DNA of 64,000 nt from Cichorium intybus (GCA_023525715.1 CM042017.1:75683666-75747665); one strand, 5' to 3'; shown: positions 46,643-63,300, counted from the stretch's first letter. A program made the numbers and translations. Notes: generated by a model not told the origin, from the sequence alone.

Positions 46643-49155
46643 TGTAAGAACCCGCGAAAAAGTTAAAAAAAGGGTAAAACCGTCTTTTGTCACGTTGCAT
46701 GACTATTATGTGTAATAATATGTATTTGTGAAATTATAATGTAAGAAATAAAAGTTTACATGAAATTTGGAGTTTTGACGCGTGAATAGTAAAAAATGGC
46801 CAAAAAGGGCAAATTGGTCATTTGGCATGAAAATGACCAAAAAATGTCAAGTTAGTAGTTATTGAAACATTGCTTGCAAGGTTTATGGTTTTAGGATCAT
46901 TTTTGGAAAGAAATATGAAGATTGGGGACTAAAGTGCAACTAATTTTTAAACATTAAATATATATATGAAATATGAGAGTTATTCTCTCATAAGTTAGAA
47001 ACATCTAGAGAGCACGAGAGAGAACTAGAGGTGTGCAGGAACATCACGAGAAGAAGAAGAAGAGAACAAGAATTGGCCAAGGGAATCAAGCAAAGGATTG
47101 GAATTGGTGATTCCAAAGCTAGAGAAGGTATGAATTCCTTTGCTTTAACCTAGTTTTTGGGGGTGTTCTTCATTTGGTCTTTGGATGGAATTGTAACTGC
47201 AATTGCAGTTATAAATCATGTGGGTTAAGTAGCTAATGCTTCTAATAAGCCATTAGTTAAGAACTTAACTCAAAAACATGGAAGTAAGTTGCTATAATTG
47301 AGAATTTTCAAGTTTGGTCAAGAACGTAAATTCATGTATATGATGGATTCAATCGATTTTAATGGCTTAAAATGTGTTATTAGTCAAGGGTTTTAGTCCT
47401 AGAACAAACCCCAGGTGATTAAGACATGGAATAAGAGCTTAAAGCCTTAAAACTGCATGCTATAGTGCCAAATCGCGACTGATCAGGACACTGCCCAGGC
47501 GCCAGGCGCAGTGCGCCCAGGACCAGGGCGGGGTGCGCCCCTAGCCAGGCGCAGTGCGCCCTCAGTCAGGGACCAAAATTGTTAGAAATTTCAAATATTC
47601 CAAACGCTAGAAACCATAGCTAGACATGTCCGATTGACCTGAAATTTTAGCCATAACCCTAAAATGGTATAAGAACATGTTGGGAATGGTCAAATCCGCA
47701 ATCCGACCTTGCGGAAAAGTCACTGTAGCGGCAGTGGCTAAAATCACTATTCACGTTAAAACTTGATTTTGGAATTTGAGCTAGACTTGTCCAATTGACT
47801 TCAAATTTGAAACACAAGTCTAATATGACCTAAGATTTCATGGAAAAGAGTCGGAACTGAAATACGACCCCTCGGGGGTACTGTAGCAAAATACGCGTAT
47901 TTCGGAGAAAATTATAAAATGAGTTTATTAATGGTTAACTAATTAGTATAACCTGAAGTTGAGTCGTATGAGACTTTAGAACTGTAAAGTCAGTTGTATT
48001 ATGTACTTAATAAGTATATATACGTGATAATTGTATAGGTGGTGCTTCAAACATTGTTGAGCACGGAAAAGGGAAAGGTGTGCGAGAAGCTTAGTGATTT
48101 ATACCTATATCAAGGTGAGTTTTATGAGGATTTTTCTAGTACATAGCAAAATGATATTTTCAGAAAAGTATGAGATTTCCAAATGTTTTAGATACTAAAG
48201 TTTGGAAATAGTTTTGAAAGTAGCTCCAAGAGCTAAGTGTTTAAAAGAGATTTTAAAGAAGATATAAAGAAATTCAGTTTTTTTAAAAGAAGTATAGTTT
48301 GTAAAGTTTTGAAAGAAGCTCCATATGAGAGCTAAAGATTTTGAAGTTAGTTTTAAAGCGATTTTCAAGAGTATGAGTCAAAGATTTAAAGTTTGAGTTT
48401 GTTTTGAAATTGTGTCCATATTTGACCAATTTGAGATAAAATGAAGAAAGTAAAAAGATAAGAACCAAAGCAAAGAAAGTTGTAAGAGTTAGTTGTCCGG
48501 ACTAGGATCACCCACATAATCGGGAGATCAGAAGACACTACTGGGATGGTACCTCCCGTCGCGAAGTAGTTGTCTAGCTTAAGTATACCCTTGTGCTTGA
48601 ATTCGTTCCAAGTCACAATGGGGAGATAGAATGAGCATAACCGAGTGGGCAGTTCTGTTCTGTTCTGCGAGGGGAGCTAGTTGAATGAATTAATTAACTT
48701 AATTCATAAGTTTCAGTTGGTCATGAGAAAATGAGAAAGAAAGCAGTTTTATGAAAGAAAGTCTTTTTAAAGTTTGAAAGTAAAGAAGAAAAGATATTTT
48801 AAGATTTATGAAACAAATCAATTTTGAACAGTGTAACTTTAATATTTTAAGTTTTGAACAGAAAAGCTTTTGGGTCTAAACCCATATTACTCACGAGGCT
48901 TTATGTCTCACGTATACTATTTTTTTAAATGCTATGTACTTAGGCAAAAGGAGCAAAGGCTGCAGTTGGGACCGGTTTAAATACTGTAAGTTTAAATTAT
49001 GGTATCTGTATTGAGTCTGTAATACCCCCTCGAGTTAAGTTTGTAAAATAAATATAAAAAAAATTTAAGTGGCTATTTTATAGTCACGAGTTGTAAAAAT
49101 ATGTTTGTAAACTGTATTTGTACTTTAAATATGGTTTGAGAAAAGGGGTGTTACA
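46643..49155 (+). repeat. LTR2 of the tandem Gypsy, 2,513 bp
   Basis: TGTAAGAACCCG ... GGGGTGTTACA, preceded by the purine tract AAGGAGGGGTGA. A TATATATATGAAA box at about 46960 is followed by a hairpin with arms ATGAGAG/CTCTCAT (46973-46991). A palindrome array with GGCGCAGTGCGCC is at 47498-47560. Serves at once as 3' LTR of internal copy 1 and 5' LTR of copy 2. Confidence 0.95.
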
Positions 49156-49159
49156 GTTT

Positions 49160-49222
49160 TGGTATCAGAGCCATAGTTTAAGCGAACTAGGTGTCAGTAC
49201 TTGAACCTAGACTTAAACTATG
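49160..49222 (+). promoter_or_regulatory. primer-binding site and stem-loop, internal copy 2
   Basis: TGGTATCAGAGCC at 49160-49172 followed by the same two-tier stem-loop as at 42117-42167 (49172-49222). Confidence 0.9.
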
Positions 49223-49414
49223 TAGGAGTTAAGTAGAGTATATACTTGAGTATGATGTTGAGAATTAGTAGAATTGGGAGTAAATTCACAACAGCGGAAC
49301 ATGAGTCCTGGTGGTAAAACGGGAAGCAAATGTGTATAGGTGGTTATAATATTATGGGCCCGTACTATTCTAATCACAGGATATACATTTGAGTCTGGTA
49401 GAACCACCCAGGAA

Positions 49415-51812
<2,398 letters not shown>

Positions 51813-53708
51813 TTGAGTAATGCGTCTGTCCTTATATTACCAGATGGGACAGAAGATTTTGAAGTATACAACAATACCTCACATAGAGGGCTCAGCTGTG
51901 TGTAGATGCAGAGGAGTAAGAATATAGCATATGTTCCCAAATAGTTGAAAGCCCTAGAAACAAAGTAAATTACTTATGATATAGAGCTAGTAGCCATAGT
52001 ATTTGCCTTATAAATTGGAGGCATTACCTGTATGGAACAAAGCGCAAACTATTCACTGATCACAAGAGTTTGCAGTATGTGTTCACTCAAATAGAGCTGA
52101 ACATAAGACAGAAAAGATAGTTAGAGTGATCAGTGATTATGTTTGCGAGATTGTATACCATTCAGGCAAGCAAGTTTAGCAGCAGATGCATTGAGTAGAA
52201 ACGTTTTAGAGAAAAGAATCAATGCAAAATTGATACGCATATAACTAGTGTCCAGTATTATAAAACAGATTAAAGCAGTCCAACAAAAAGTTGGAAAAAG
52301 CATAGACTTGAGAGATGAGAAACGAGGAAAACATGCAGTTTGAGATAAGTAGACAAGAGCTAAAGACTTCTAGAACCCGTAATTGGGTACCGGAAGTAGG
52401 AGGTTTGAGGAAGCTGATTCTAGAAGAGTCGTATAAGTCAAAGTATTTCACACATCCAGGGAATACCAAGACTTATCAAGATCTTAGAAGACAGTAATGG
52501 TGGCCTGGAATGAAGAAGAGGATAGCTAAGTACATCTCCAAGTGTGTCATTTGCGCACAAGTCAAGGCGGAACATCAGGTCCCGCATGGAGATGCTTAGT
52601 CATTTTCACATTTCAGCCGGAAAGTGGGAAGATGTAACTATGGACATGATTGTCGGGTTACTGAGAACGAGAAGAGGTTATGATAGTAAAAGGGTCATAG
52701 TAGACCGGTTGACCAAAAGTGCACTATTTCTAGCCATAAAAGAAACTCCTCCATGGGAGCAGTTAGCCCAGTTGTATATAGCTGAAGTGTTAAGAAGATA
52801 TGGTGCACCGTTGTCTATCGTGTCAGATAGAGACCCCAGATTTACCTCTAACTTTTGGAGAGCTTTACAAGAGAAAATAAGGACAAAAATACAGTTAAGT
52901 ACAGCGTATCATCCACAAACAGATGGTCAAAGTGAACGAACGATCTAGACATTAGAAGACATGCTACGATCATGCGTGATGGATTTTGGGAGGTTGTTGA
53001 GGAGAACCTACCTTTAATAGAGTTTGTTTACGACAACAGCTACCATTCGAGCATTAAAGTGCCAACCTTTGAGGCATTGTATGGTAGAAAGTGTAAAACT
53101 CCTTTATGCTGGTTGGAGGCGGGTGAGACTAAGTTGACAGGACCAGAAATTTTTAGAATGATCAATGAGAAGATGGAGTGATTCAAGCCAACATGAAAGT
53201 AGCACAAGACCGGCAAAGGAGTTACTCGAACCTAAAGAAGAGACCATACGACTTGCAAGAAGGAGATTTAGTGATGATAAAAGTGTCGCCATGGAAAGGA
53301 GTGGTTAGGTTTGGCAAGAGAGGAAAGCTGAGTCCAAGGTACATTGGACCTTTTAGAATTCTGAAGAGAGTTGGGTTACAGGCATTCAAGCTAGAGTTAC
53401 CACCCGAACTTAGTGGAATACATGATACCTTTCATGTATGCTACTTGAAGAAGTACTTTGGTAAAGAATAGCTAGTAATACCATATACGGATTTGAGAGT
53501 GGAGACTCCTAGCAACATGATTGAAGAACCCGAAGCGATTTTAGTGATGCAGACAAAGAAGCTAAGGAACAAAGGGATTGATCTTGTATTAGTCAAGTGG
53601 AAGCATCCCTTAGGGTCAAACTTGACTTGGGAGACGTTAGAAGAAATGAAGAGAAGATATCTGAATTTCACGGATTACGAAAAGATTCCGAGGACGGAAT
53701 CCGCTTAA
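51813..53708 (+). pseudogene. chromovirus pol remnant (RNase H, integrase, chromodomain), copy 2
   Basis: Same domains, stops and frameshifts as 44736-46631 at an offset of 7,077. One visible difference is GCTTAGTC for GCTCAGTC near 52597, which alters a frame already broken. Confidence 0.92.
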
Positions 53709-53719
53709 GGAGGGGTGAC

Positions 53720-56250
53720 TGTAAGAACCCGCGAAAAAGTTAAAAAAAGGGTAAAACCGTCTTTTGTCACGTTGCATGACTATTATGTGTAATAATATGT
53801 ATTTGTGAAATTATAATGTAAGAAATAAAAGTTTACATGAAATTTGGAGTTTTGACGCGTGAATAGTAAAAAATGGCCAAAAAGGGCAAATTGGTCATTT
53901 GGCATGAAAATGACCAAAAAAATGTCAAGTTAGTAGTTATTGAAACATTGCTTGCAAGGTTTATGGTTTTAGGATCATTTTTGGAAAGAAATATGAAGAT
54001 TGGGGACTAAAGTGCAACTAATTTTTAAACATTAAATATATATATATGAAATATGAGAGTTATTCTCTCATAAGTTAGAAACATCTAGAGAGCACGAGAG
54101 AGAACTAGAGGTGTGCAGGAACATCACGAGAAGAAGAAGAAGAGAACAAGAATTGGCCAAGGGAATCAAGCAAAGGATTGGAATTGGTGATTCCAAAGCT
54201 AGAGAAGGTATGAATTCCTTTGCTTTAACCTAGTTTTTGGGGGTGTTCTTCATTTGGTCTTTGGATGGAATTGTAACTGCAATTGCAGTTATAAATCATG
54301 TGGGTTAAGTAGCTAATGCTTCTAATAAGCCATTAGTTAAGAACTTAACTCAAAAACATGGAAGTAAGTTGCTATAATTGAGAATTTTCAAGTTTGGTCA
54401 AGAACGTAAATTCATGTATATGATGGATTCAATCGATTTTAATGGCTTAAAATGTGTTATTAGTCAAGGGTTTTAGTCCTAGAACAAACCCCAGGTGATT
54501 AAGACCTGGAATAAGAGCTTAAAGCCTTAAAACTGCATGCTACAGTGCCAAATCGCGACTGATCAGGACACTGCCCAGGCGCCAGGCGCAGTGCGCCCAG
54601 GACCAGGGCGGGGTGCGCCCAGGCGCAGTGCGCCCCTAGCCAGGCGCAGTGCGCCCTCAGTCAGAGACCAAAATTGTTAGAAATTTCAAATATTCCAAAC
54701 GCTAGAAACCATAGCTAGACATGTCCGATTGACCTGAAATTTTAGCCATAACCCTAAAATGGTATAAGAACATGTTGGGAATGGTCAAATCCGAAATCCG
54801 ACCTTGCGGAAAAGTCACTGTAGCGGCAGTGGCTAAAATCACTATTCACGTTAAAACTTGATTTTGGAATTTGAGCTAGACTTGTCCAATTGACTTCAAA
54901 TTTGAAACACAAGTCTAATATAACCTAAGATTTCATGGAAAAGAGTCGGAACTGAAATACGACCCCTCGGGGGTACTGTAGCAAAATACGCGTATTTCGG
55001 AGAAAATTATAAAATGAGTTTATTAATGGTTAACTAATTAGTATAACCTGAAGTTGAGTCGTATGAGACCTTAGAACTGTAAAGTCAGTTGTATTATGTA
55101 CTTAATAAGTATATATACGTGATAATTGTATAGGTGGTGCTTCAAACATTGTTGAGCACGGAAAAGGGAAAGGTGTGCGAGAAGCTTAGTGATTTATACC
55201 TATATCAAGGTGAGTTTTATGAGGATTTTTCTAGTACATAGCAAAATGATATTTTCAGAAAAGTATGAGATTTCCAAATGTTTTAGATACTAAAGTTTGG
55301 AAATAGTTTTGAAAGTAGCTCCAAGAGCTAAGTGTTTAAAAGAGATTTTAAAGAAGATATAAAGAAATTCAGTTTTTTTAAAAGAAGTATAGTTTGTAAA
55401 GTTTTGAAAGAAGCTCCATATGAGAGCTAAAGATTTTGAAGTTAGTTTTAAAGCGATTTTCAAGAGTATGAGTCAAAGATTTAAAGTTTGAGTTTGTTTT
55501 GAAATTGTGTCCATATTTGACCAATTTGAGATAAAATGAAGAAAGTAAAAAGATAAGAACCAAAGCAAAGAAAGTTGTAAGAGTTAGTTGTCCGGACTAG
55601 GATCACCCACATAATCGGGAGATCAGAAGACACTACTGGGATGGTACCTCCCGTCGCGAAGTAGTTGTCTAGCTTAAGTATACCCTTGTGCTTGAATTCG
55701 TTCCAAGTCACAATGGGGAGATAGAATGAGCATAACCGAGTGGGCAGTTCTGTTATGTTCCGCGAGGGGAGCTAGTTGAATGAATTAATTAACTTAATTC
55801 ATAAGTTTCAGTTGGTCACGAGAAAATGAGAAAGAAAGCAGTTTTATGAAAGAAAGTCTTTTTAAAGTTTGAAAGTAAAGAAGAAAAGATATTTTAAGAT
55901 TTATGAAACAAATCAATTTTGAACAGTGTAACTTTAATATTTTAAGTTTTGAACAGAAAAGCTTTTGGGTCTAAACCCATATTACTCACGAGGCTTTATG
56001 TCTCACGTATACTATTTTTTTAAATGCTATGTACTTAGGCGAAAGGAGCAAAGGCTGCAGTTGGGACCGGTTTAAATACTGTAAGTTTAAATTATGGTAT
56101 CTGTATTGAGTCTGTAATACCCCCTCGAGTTAAGTTTGTAAAATAAATATAAAAAAAATTTAAGTGGCTATTTTATAGTCACGAGTTGTAAAAATATGTT
56201 TGTAAACTGTATTTGTACTTTAAATATGGTTTGAGAAAAGGGGTGTTACA
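53720..56250 (+). repeat. LTR3 of the tandem Gypsy, 2,531 bp
   Basis: Like LTR2 but 18 bp longer overall, mainly from an extra AGGCGCAGTGCGCCC unit in the palindrome array (about 54616-54636). It ends TGTTACA and is followed directly by host LTR sequence GTAATCATATC, which corresponds to 35016 onward in the left LTR. Confidence 0.95.
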
Positions 56251-58554
56251 GTAATCATATCTGCAAATAACGTCACACATATATAAGAGAATAATAACAA
56301 TTAATCTCTCAAATAGTTTTTGTCCCGCAAGTCATAGTCATCGTTGACCGCACCATATATCATAGCCATATAGGCTGCACCAAAATATTTAACCTGTTCA
56401 GATCATAGCCCTAAGGCCGCACCAACAGTTTCATCGTTTAGATCATAGCCCGAAGGCCGCACCAATTTAGGTTCAATAACCCAAAATCATGGTCCTAAGA
56501 CCGCACCATTTAATTTCAAAGATAATTAGCATATCTAACCTGTTATTTGCACATTAATCAAATCAAAGCTGTTAGTCACATAAATTCACATGTATATAAG
56601 AGAAAATAAACATATAAATTCTCAATTACCGTCTCTGTCCCATATTTCTTAGTCACAATTGACTGCACCGTATTTCCTGGCTATATAAGCCGCACCACGT
56701 GTCATAGCTCTACAAGCCGCACCAGAACAGCTTCAACATATAAATCATAGCCCGGAGGCCGCACCAGTTTATCATAGCCCGAAGGCCGCACCAGAATATC
56801 ATAGCCCGAAGGCCGCACCAGAATATCATAGCCCGAAGGCCGCACCAGAATATCATAGCCATATAGGCCGCACCAGTTGGATATAACATCCAAAATCATA
56901 GCCATATAGGCCGCACCAGTTGGATATAACATCCAAAATCATAGCCATATAGGCCGTACCAGTTGGATATAAAATCCAGAAATCATAGCCACAAGTGGCC
57001 GCACCATTTAATGACATTTCATTTCATAATCATTTGTGGCTCACGGCTCCGTTCTTGTCATTTCATTGACTCACGGCTTATCCGGTATTGCCTTTTCACC
57101 ATAACTTTAGATTATCATTTTCGTCCCCCAAACCTGTTTCAACTTGTAACAGTCCAATCAACACATATCATATGTGATATAAGTGAGATTACTCACCTGG
57201 ATACTAGCTGCATTTAAATCCCGGTTGTTTCTTGCCTTTGCGTGCACCACAACCATTTTGTCCCATACCTATATATTCATTTATATACCAAATGATAATA
57301 GGTTAATAACCATTCCAATTGACTCTAATACATGAGAGTCCAATATTATGCAACTATAAACCATCCCTAGATGATAAACTTTCCATTTACCATCTTTTCA
57401 TGAGTTATACTCATTCCCGAGGCATTCGTATAGATCTACAGTACCCCCGAGGAGTCGAAAACTCAATTTAGTATTTTTCTAGGACTTTTCATATCATCAT
57501 GGACTTATGGTTCAAGTTTGAGGTAAATCGGACATGCCTAGCATCAAATTCAAACTTCAAAAGCCCCTGATCAAGTGCACGACTCGTGCAAATTTTGCCC
57601 TATAAAGAGCATGACTCGTGCATGGACTTTTAGCAACATACTTTCACTCTACAGGAGGAGCACGACACGTGCCAAAAGAGCACGACCCGTGCTCTTTCTG
57701 GGCAGTCCAGACTCAGTCGCGATTTTTCACTGTAGCACCCTGTTTTGTCCCATTAAGTTCTTAATCCAGTTCTTAATCATATGGGGTTTATTTCCTGACT
57801 AAAACCCTCCAATAATACAAGGTTTTAATCCAAAGAAACAACCTCAATCAATCAAATGCAGATTTTAGGGTTCTTGAGCCAAAAACCCCAAAATCCACCA
57901 ATTCATCAAATTCTTTTGTTTCAATTACATGTTCTTATCATATAAACATGTATCAAGCTCAGAAATCATGTAAGAACTTCATGGAATTCACTGAAATATA
58001 GATTTTCAGTTTGTCCACAAAACCCACCAAGAACAAACCATGCTAGAACTTGAAATACTTACTTCTAATGCTTCCAATTCTTCATTCCAAAGCCAAGAAT
58101 CGGATTACAAGTTCCAACCTTCAAAAATTCTTCAAGCTCTGCAGAAATCGTCCAAGGAAAATCCTCTCCCGTGAGTTCTCAAAAATATGCACATGTGGGA
58201 GAGTTCTTGCACTATTTATACCTTAATGTTTTACAATTTTAGTCCCTAAGTTCATTTTCTTGAACTTTGGCCACAATAATCAAGTTTTATTACAATAAAA
58301 CTTTCATTCTTTATACATTTGCCACAAACAACAATATTTTTCATATTTGGTCCTTCACATGGTCAAATGACCAAATTACCCTTTTATGGTAAAATGACCA
58401 AAAATCAGTTTTTATAACATTTTGAGTCCAAAACTCAAAATATTATTTCAAACTAAATTCTTTTCTGTCCAAAAGACCAATTTACCCTTCCAAGGTAAAA
58501 TGACCAATTTGCCCTTTTATTATAATTATACAATAAGAGTATCTTGGCGTTACA
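56251..58554 (-). repeat. right (5') LTR of the minus-strand Gypsy, second part
   Basis: Corresponds to 35016-37778 without the 431-bp insertion and with fewer 26-bp tandem units. Palindrome array at about 57576-57692, with two of the four units mutated (GCATGACTCGTGC, GCACGACACGTGC). Confidence 0.93.
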
Positions 58555-59487
58555 TATCTTGATTTAATTAATTTAATTAAATGTTAATTAAAAGATAAAT
58601 TAAATCACTTAAATATTTAAATTTAAATTTTCGAAATTAATTTTTAATTAGCGAAAATATTAAAAGATTAAATCTAAAATATTTTAAAAGGTTTAAAATA
58701 CATCTTATATATTTTATGATTAATAGTTAATATTTTATATATAAGATAAAATTGGTTAGTCTTACCGTTAGTAGGCCTCATTCACAAAACTGTCCTATAA
58801 AGAGGGTATAAAGCGACTGCCTATAAAATGGTAGTCTAATGGGTGTCCACTCTCACCCACCGCTCTCCTGGTCAGTCGAGTGTCGTTAGCCGAACGGGTT
58901 TGATAAGACCACTTAATTCTCATTAAAAGTATAATGCTATTATTGAAAGTACTAGAACTTTTTATAAAAATCCCAATCTAGTTATTTTAGGAAAAATGTG
59001 AATTGATGCTAATCCATGGAATTGCACATTGCACTTTGTGAAACATTGGTGGAGCGTGTGTGGTTTACCTGCACGCTAATAGGGGTTCATAAAGAGTTGC
59101 AATGGGTTTCTCGATCTTACCATTATTAATGGAGCATGTGTGGTTAACTGGCACGTCAATTTGAGATGGTAATTGATTTCGAGAGTACCAAGCTAATTTG
59201 CATGGTTATTCACATCTAGTTTGTGATCCTCGGCATCCCAGTCACAAATAGTAGAGCATATCCGAGATTAAACATGCCATTGAACAGTTCAATGAATCTC
59301 ACAGATCTAGGAATTTCATAAGACTGAAATTGATAAATGTCTATCTACCTTAATGATCATTATGTTGTGATTACGGTATCCCTCTTCACACCATAGTTGG
59401 GGTATTTTGGATCCTAAACTTGTTAAATAATAAATTGGGTAATTATTTAAAAGGATTGATTAAACTAATAAATTCTGTTTCTTAAAG
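58555..59487 (+). other. leader of the non-autonomous Copia, second part
   Basis: Begins with the second TATCT. From about 58750 it is similar to 10400-11150 of the complete Copia, for example GCTCTCCTGGTCAGTCGAGT in both. Two GGAGCGTGTGTGG-type motifs (59051, 59131). No ORF. Confidence 0.8.
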
Positions 59488-60330
59488 ATGTCTAAATCGA
59501 GTGTCAATTCTCTTCCTTCTCCTCCTTCACCCATTTTTGAGAGCCTCAGAAAGCACCTGTTAAATATGGAAAGGCTGACTGGCCTGAACTATGAGGAATG
59601 GTTTCGCAATTAGAGACTGGTTCTTGTTATTGCTAGCAAGCTACATCTCATTGAGTATCCGATCCCGGTTCCACCGAAACATGTCATCACACAAAGTCCT
59701 TATGATGAGCATGACTTCTTAATTGATGAATCCGAGGAAGTTCGTGACCTCATGCTATTGACCATTGACCCCAAGTTTCGCAGGGATTTTGATTTCCTGG
59801 GGCCATATGAGTTAATACAATTGGTTGAGGAAAAGTTCCAAGAACCAGTTGAAGAGGAACGAGCTAGGATCTTCAAAAGACTTGCAGAGTGCAAGCTAAA
59901 AGAAGAAAGTAGCATCGATTCGCATGTTCTTAAGATTGAAGGATACATAGGCGAATTGTACAAACTTGGTCACCCAATTAGTCAGGAGATGAGAGTTAAC
60001 ATCCTACTCGCTTCGCTGACTAGTAAGTACGATCTATTCATTCAGACGTATAGAAAGGGAAACCAGAAAAAAAAACTCTCATGGAAATGCGTTCAATGTT
60101 GACTTTATACGAGTAACTCATGGACATGTATAGTTCTACTGGTTCGGCTACTTCTGGATTGAGTCTAGTGAGGAGACGCAGCAAGAAACGATCCAGATCA
60201 TCTGGACATGTTCTGAGGTGTCTCAAACTGGGAATCCACAGGATCGGATACAGTCACAGAAAGATTGGAAGACGTTCCAAGGTCAAATCTTTTGGAAACT
60301 CAGGTATATCTAAAAACCTCCAAAACTCCT
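59488..60330 (+). pseudogene. gag remnant of the non-autonomous Copia
   Basis: Starts MSKSSVNSLPSPPSP; LTGLNYEEWFRN is followed by a stop at about 59611. The frame then continues through LMLLTIDPKFRRDFDFLGPY, LVEEKFQEPVEEERARIFKR, IEGYIGELYKLGHPISQEMR, and shifts in an A run near 60068-60076. Further gag-like and basic sequence follows (RRRSKKRSRSS). This is a UBN2-type Copia gag of a related but different family from 11162. No zinc knuckle is readable. Confidence 0.85.
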
Positions 60331-63300
60331 GATCCATAATTCCTTGATACATGATGTGATAGTCACATTTGGTTTGTATGCAGGGAATCAGTAGGGTACG
60401 GGACTTTGGCGCATAGGAGCACATTTGGATTGGATCTCCAGCTCATGCAGTTTTGAAGTTTAGTTAGATATTACAATCTTGTTATTAGCTTATTAGATGC
60501 GTGCGACATTGTCTATCATATAATACATTGTTCAAGGATTTTTGTTTTAATAAAAATGTTGATTTTCTTTTAACACATGGTTGTTTGAATTATCCTTGAA
60601 ATGTTGCATGAGTGTGTTAATTGCATGAATGGTAATAACTTGAATGTTGATGCATCCAAAGTGTTTAGATTCATGAATTGTGTCCTCTATGATTGTTAAA
60701 GAAAATTTTATAATGATCAATTCAACCAAAGGTCGAGTTGGATAGGACTTTGGAATCATTTGACTTAGAGTTACATGATGAATTGAGTTCTTAATAAAAT
60801 CAATTGTGGAAAGAAATGAATCACCCAAAGATCCAATGGATAGGATTTGGAATAAGTTGACTTAGATTCAAGTGATGATTGCAAATCTTGAACAAAATTA
60901 ACAAAGTCATAAATTTACATAGAGATGTAAAAGACATTAAGATTATGAGCAACGGACACATCAGTTACTGTGTATTGCTCGAATCTTCGAAAAGAACACA
61001 ATTAGTTATACTTCACGATATTTGTCAATTAGTATGACGAGTATGGCTTCGCTTATCAGAATAAGCGATTGATTGAAACCTTGAACTGTTCAAGGACTTC
61101 AAAGGAAGTATAAGATCAACAGAACCTGAGTGACAACATAAACTGAGAAAAATGTTTCACAATTTATTCTCTTCCAAGAACATTAATGGCTATAATGTGT
61201 CTTAGGGAAGATGATGGAGCATTGGTCGAAATAGTTTGATCCTCCATGTATAAGATACACTTCAAATTAGTTTTTTCAATTAATTGAATATTCAACCAGT
61301 CATAGAAACCATATTCCGACCACATCTTAGACTCAGTAGGTTTTGCAGACACTGTCTGAAATGTAAAGCTGGGATCGTCCCACATGTACATAGAAAGTCC
61401 AGGGTCATGTAGCGTTCATCCGAACCTCATGACTAGCCTGAACCTGATCAGCAATGTCGTTTCATTGGCTATCCCGCTGTACCTGTAAAAGAAGAGCTCT
61501 TTTAGAAAGGACTCATATTCTAAGGAAACAGTGGTATTTAGGACAGTCCTGAATGAGTTCAGGATTAGCCAAGTGAAATAACCTTTAGTCATCACTAGGC
61601 TTTGAGCAGAAATCAGATTTCTGTCAAACCTGACATACTCTTCTCTTAACCAGTAGTATTGGTCATTGTCATAAGATGTTATGATCTGGGTGACATACCG
61701 ATTAGTGGTAAAACACTAAAGTTGGTACGGATTAACAATCCGACTACTTGGAAGCATTGATGAGCCCCGTTGCTGCCAAATAAGAGAACCTTAGGGCGAG
61801 ACACAGTCTATGTGGAAATTTGATTGATTTTACACCTGGTCTAAAAACCAGTGGGAGTAATTGAATCATCAAAAGAAAGCAACATGGATATAAATGTACT
61901 TTCAGAACATCTGGTTGAGTGAGACGATACTCAGATTCAAGTAATTGATTCTGGGAGAAGCACTTTCAATAGAAGATAAAATCTGAAAGGATACTGCATG
62001 GCACATTATGAGTCGTTAGTGGAGCGCGTGTGGATCACTGACACACTAATAGGGACTCACAAAGAGCATGCCAATACAGAAGGTACATGGCCCCGGGCTC
62101 CTCGCAAGAAAGGATATTCGGATTCTTCAAAATATGCCAAAAAGTTTGGATTTTATTAACAGCCTGAAAGATTCCCATAACTATGTCAGAAAGGTTTCAG
62201 ATTCTCAAAATGTGCCAAAAGGTTTGGATTTTGTGAATAGTCCAAAAGAGTCAAAGCTAGTGGGAGTGTTGTTGTTATCTGTCTATGACTATATGGTGAT
62301 TACATATTGTTTCTAGGAAACATCTATTATCATTACAAAGTGTAATGACTTAATGTTAAGAGATGATTCATTATGAAAGACTTAATAGAGATACAACATA
62401 CTCAAGTGGTTGTGAACATCTATGAGATAGATCAAAAACTCTGCCAATATGATCTTGATAAGATTCAAGATGCATAGCCGCAGGAAAGGAGATTTCCATC
62501 ATCACAAAGTGTGATGACTTGGCATGAGAGATATAAATAAGGTGCAACATACTCACGTATTTTACAGACGTCTATCGGATACATGAAATAATCAGTATAA
62601 ACCTAGCCATTGTATGAATGATCTTGATAAGATTCAAGATGCATGAGAAAGCGTCTCCGAAAGAAAATATTTTTTCCGAAAGTCATGACACACATAATCT
62701 CTTGATTCCGAAAGGGTTTAGAATAAGATTAGATCGAGTTCCACGAGCTTTTTGGGTCGATCAGAAGTGTCATGAACATGTCTTGATGACTTAATGCTTG
62801 GAGCATAGTAAGTTGGATTCAGGATATAGTCTGGCTGGGAATACTGGGTAGATTATTTGAACACGCGTGAAGAATCATTGGAAAATGATTGGGGTGAATG
62901 TTAGTAACAATTCGAAAGTAGTTGTTTACACCAAGACGTGGTGATGTAGAACTTCATGGTTAAACGGTTTCGTTGGTGTTGTGATGGAGCGCGTATGGTT
63001 CACCGACACATCATAACACATCAAAATAGTCTTAGGGTACAGTCATGTAGACTAAAGACCCCGAAAACCATGGGAAGTCACAGTATACATCACCAGAATG
63101 GAGTTAGGAGAGAGAATTGGACAGAATAACATATTGAGATGTCATCGGAAGAGCATCCGATTGGATCATCTGCAATGCAGTGTATCAGTGTAAGACACTT
63201 TTGGATACATAGAAAAGTGAAAAGTTCATATAGACATAGATATAAATATTGAATTGAAAGTTTAAAAGAAATCAAGAAACCGATAATAGTTTTATGACAA

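Noticed and set aside
58555..58560. Alternative reading that 34733-58554 is two unrelated solo LTRs
   Set aside because: A shared TATCT duplication, a PBS and a purine tract at the inner borders, and pol remnants between them, show one element.
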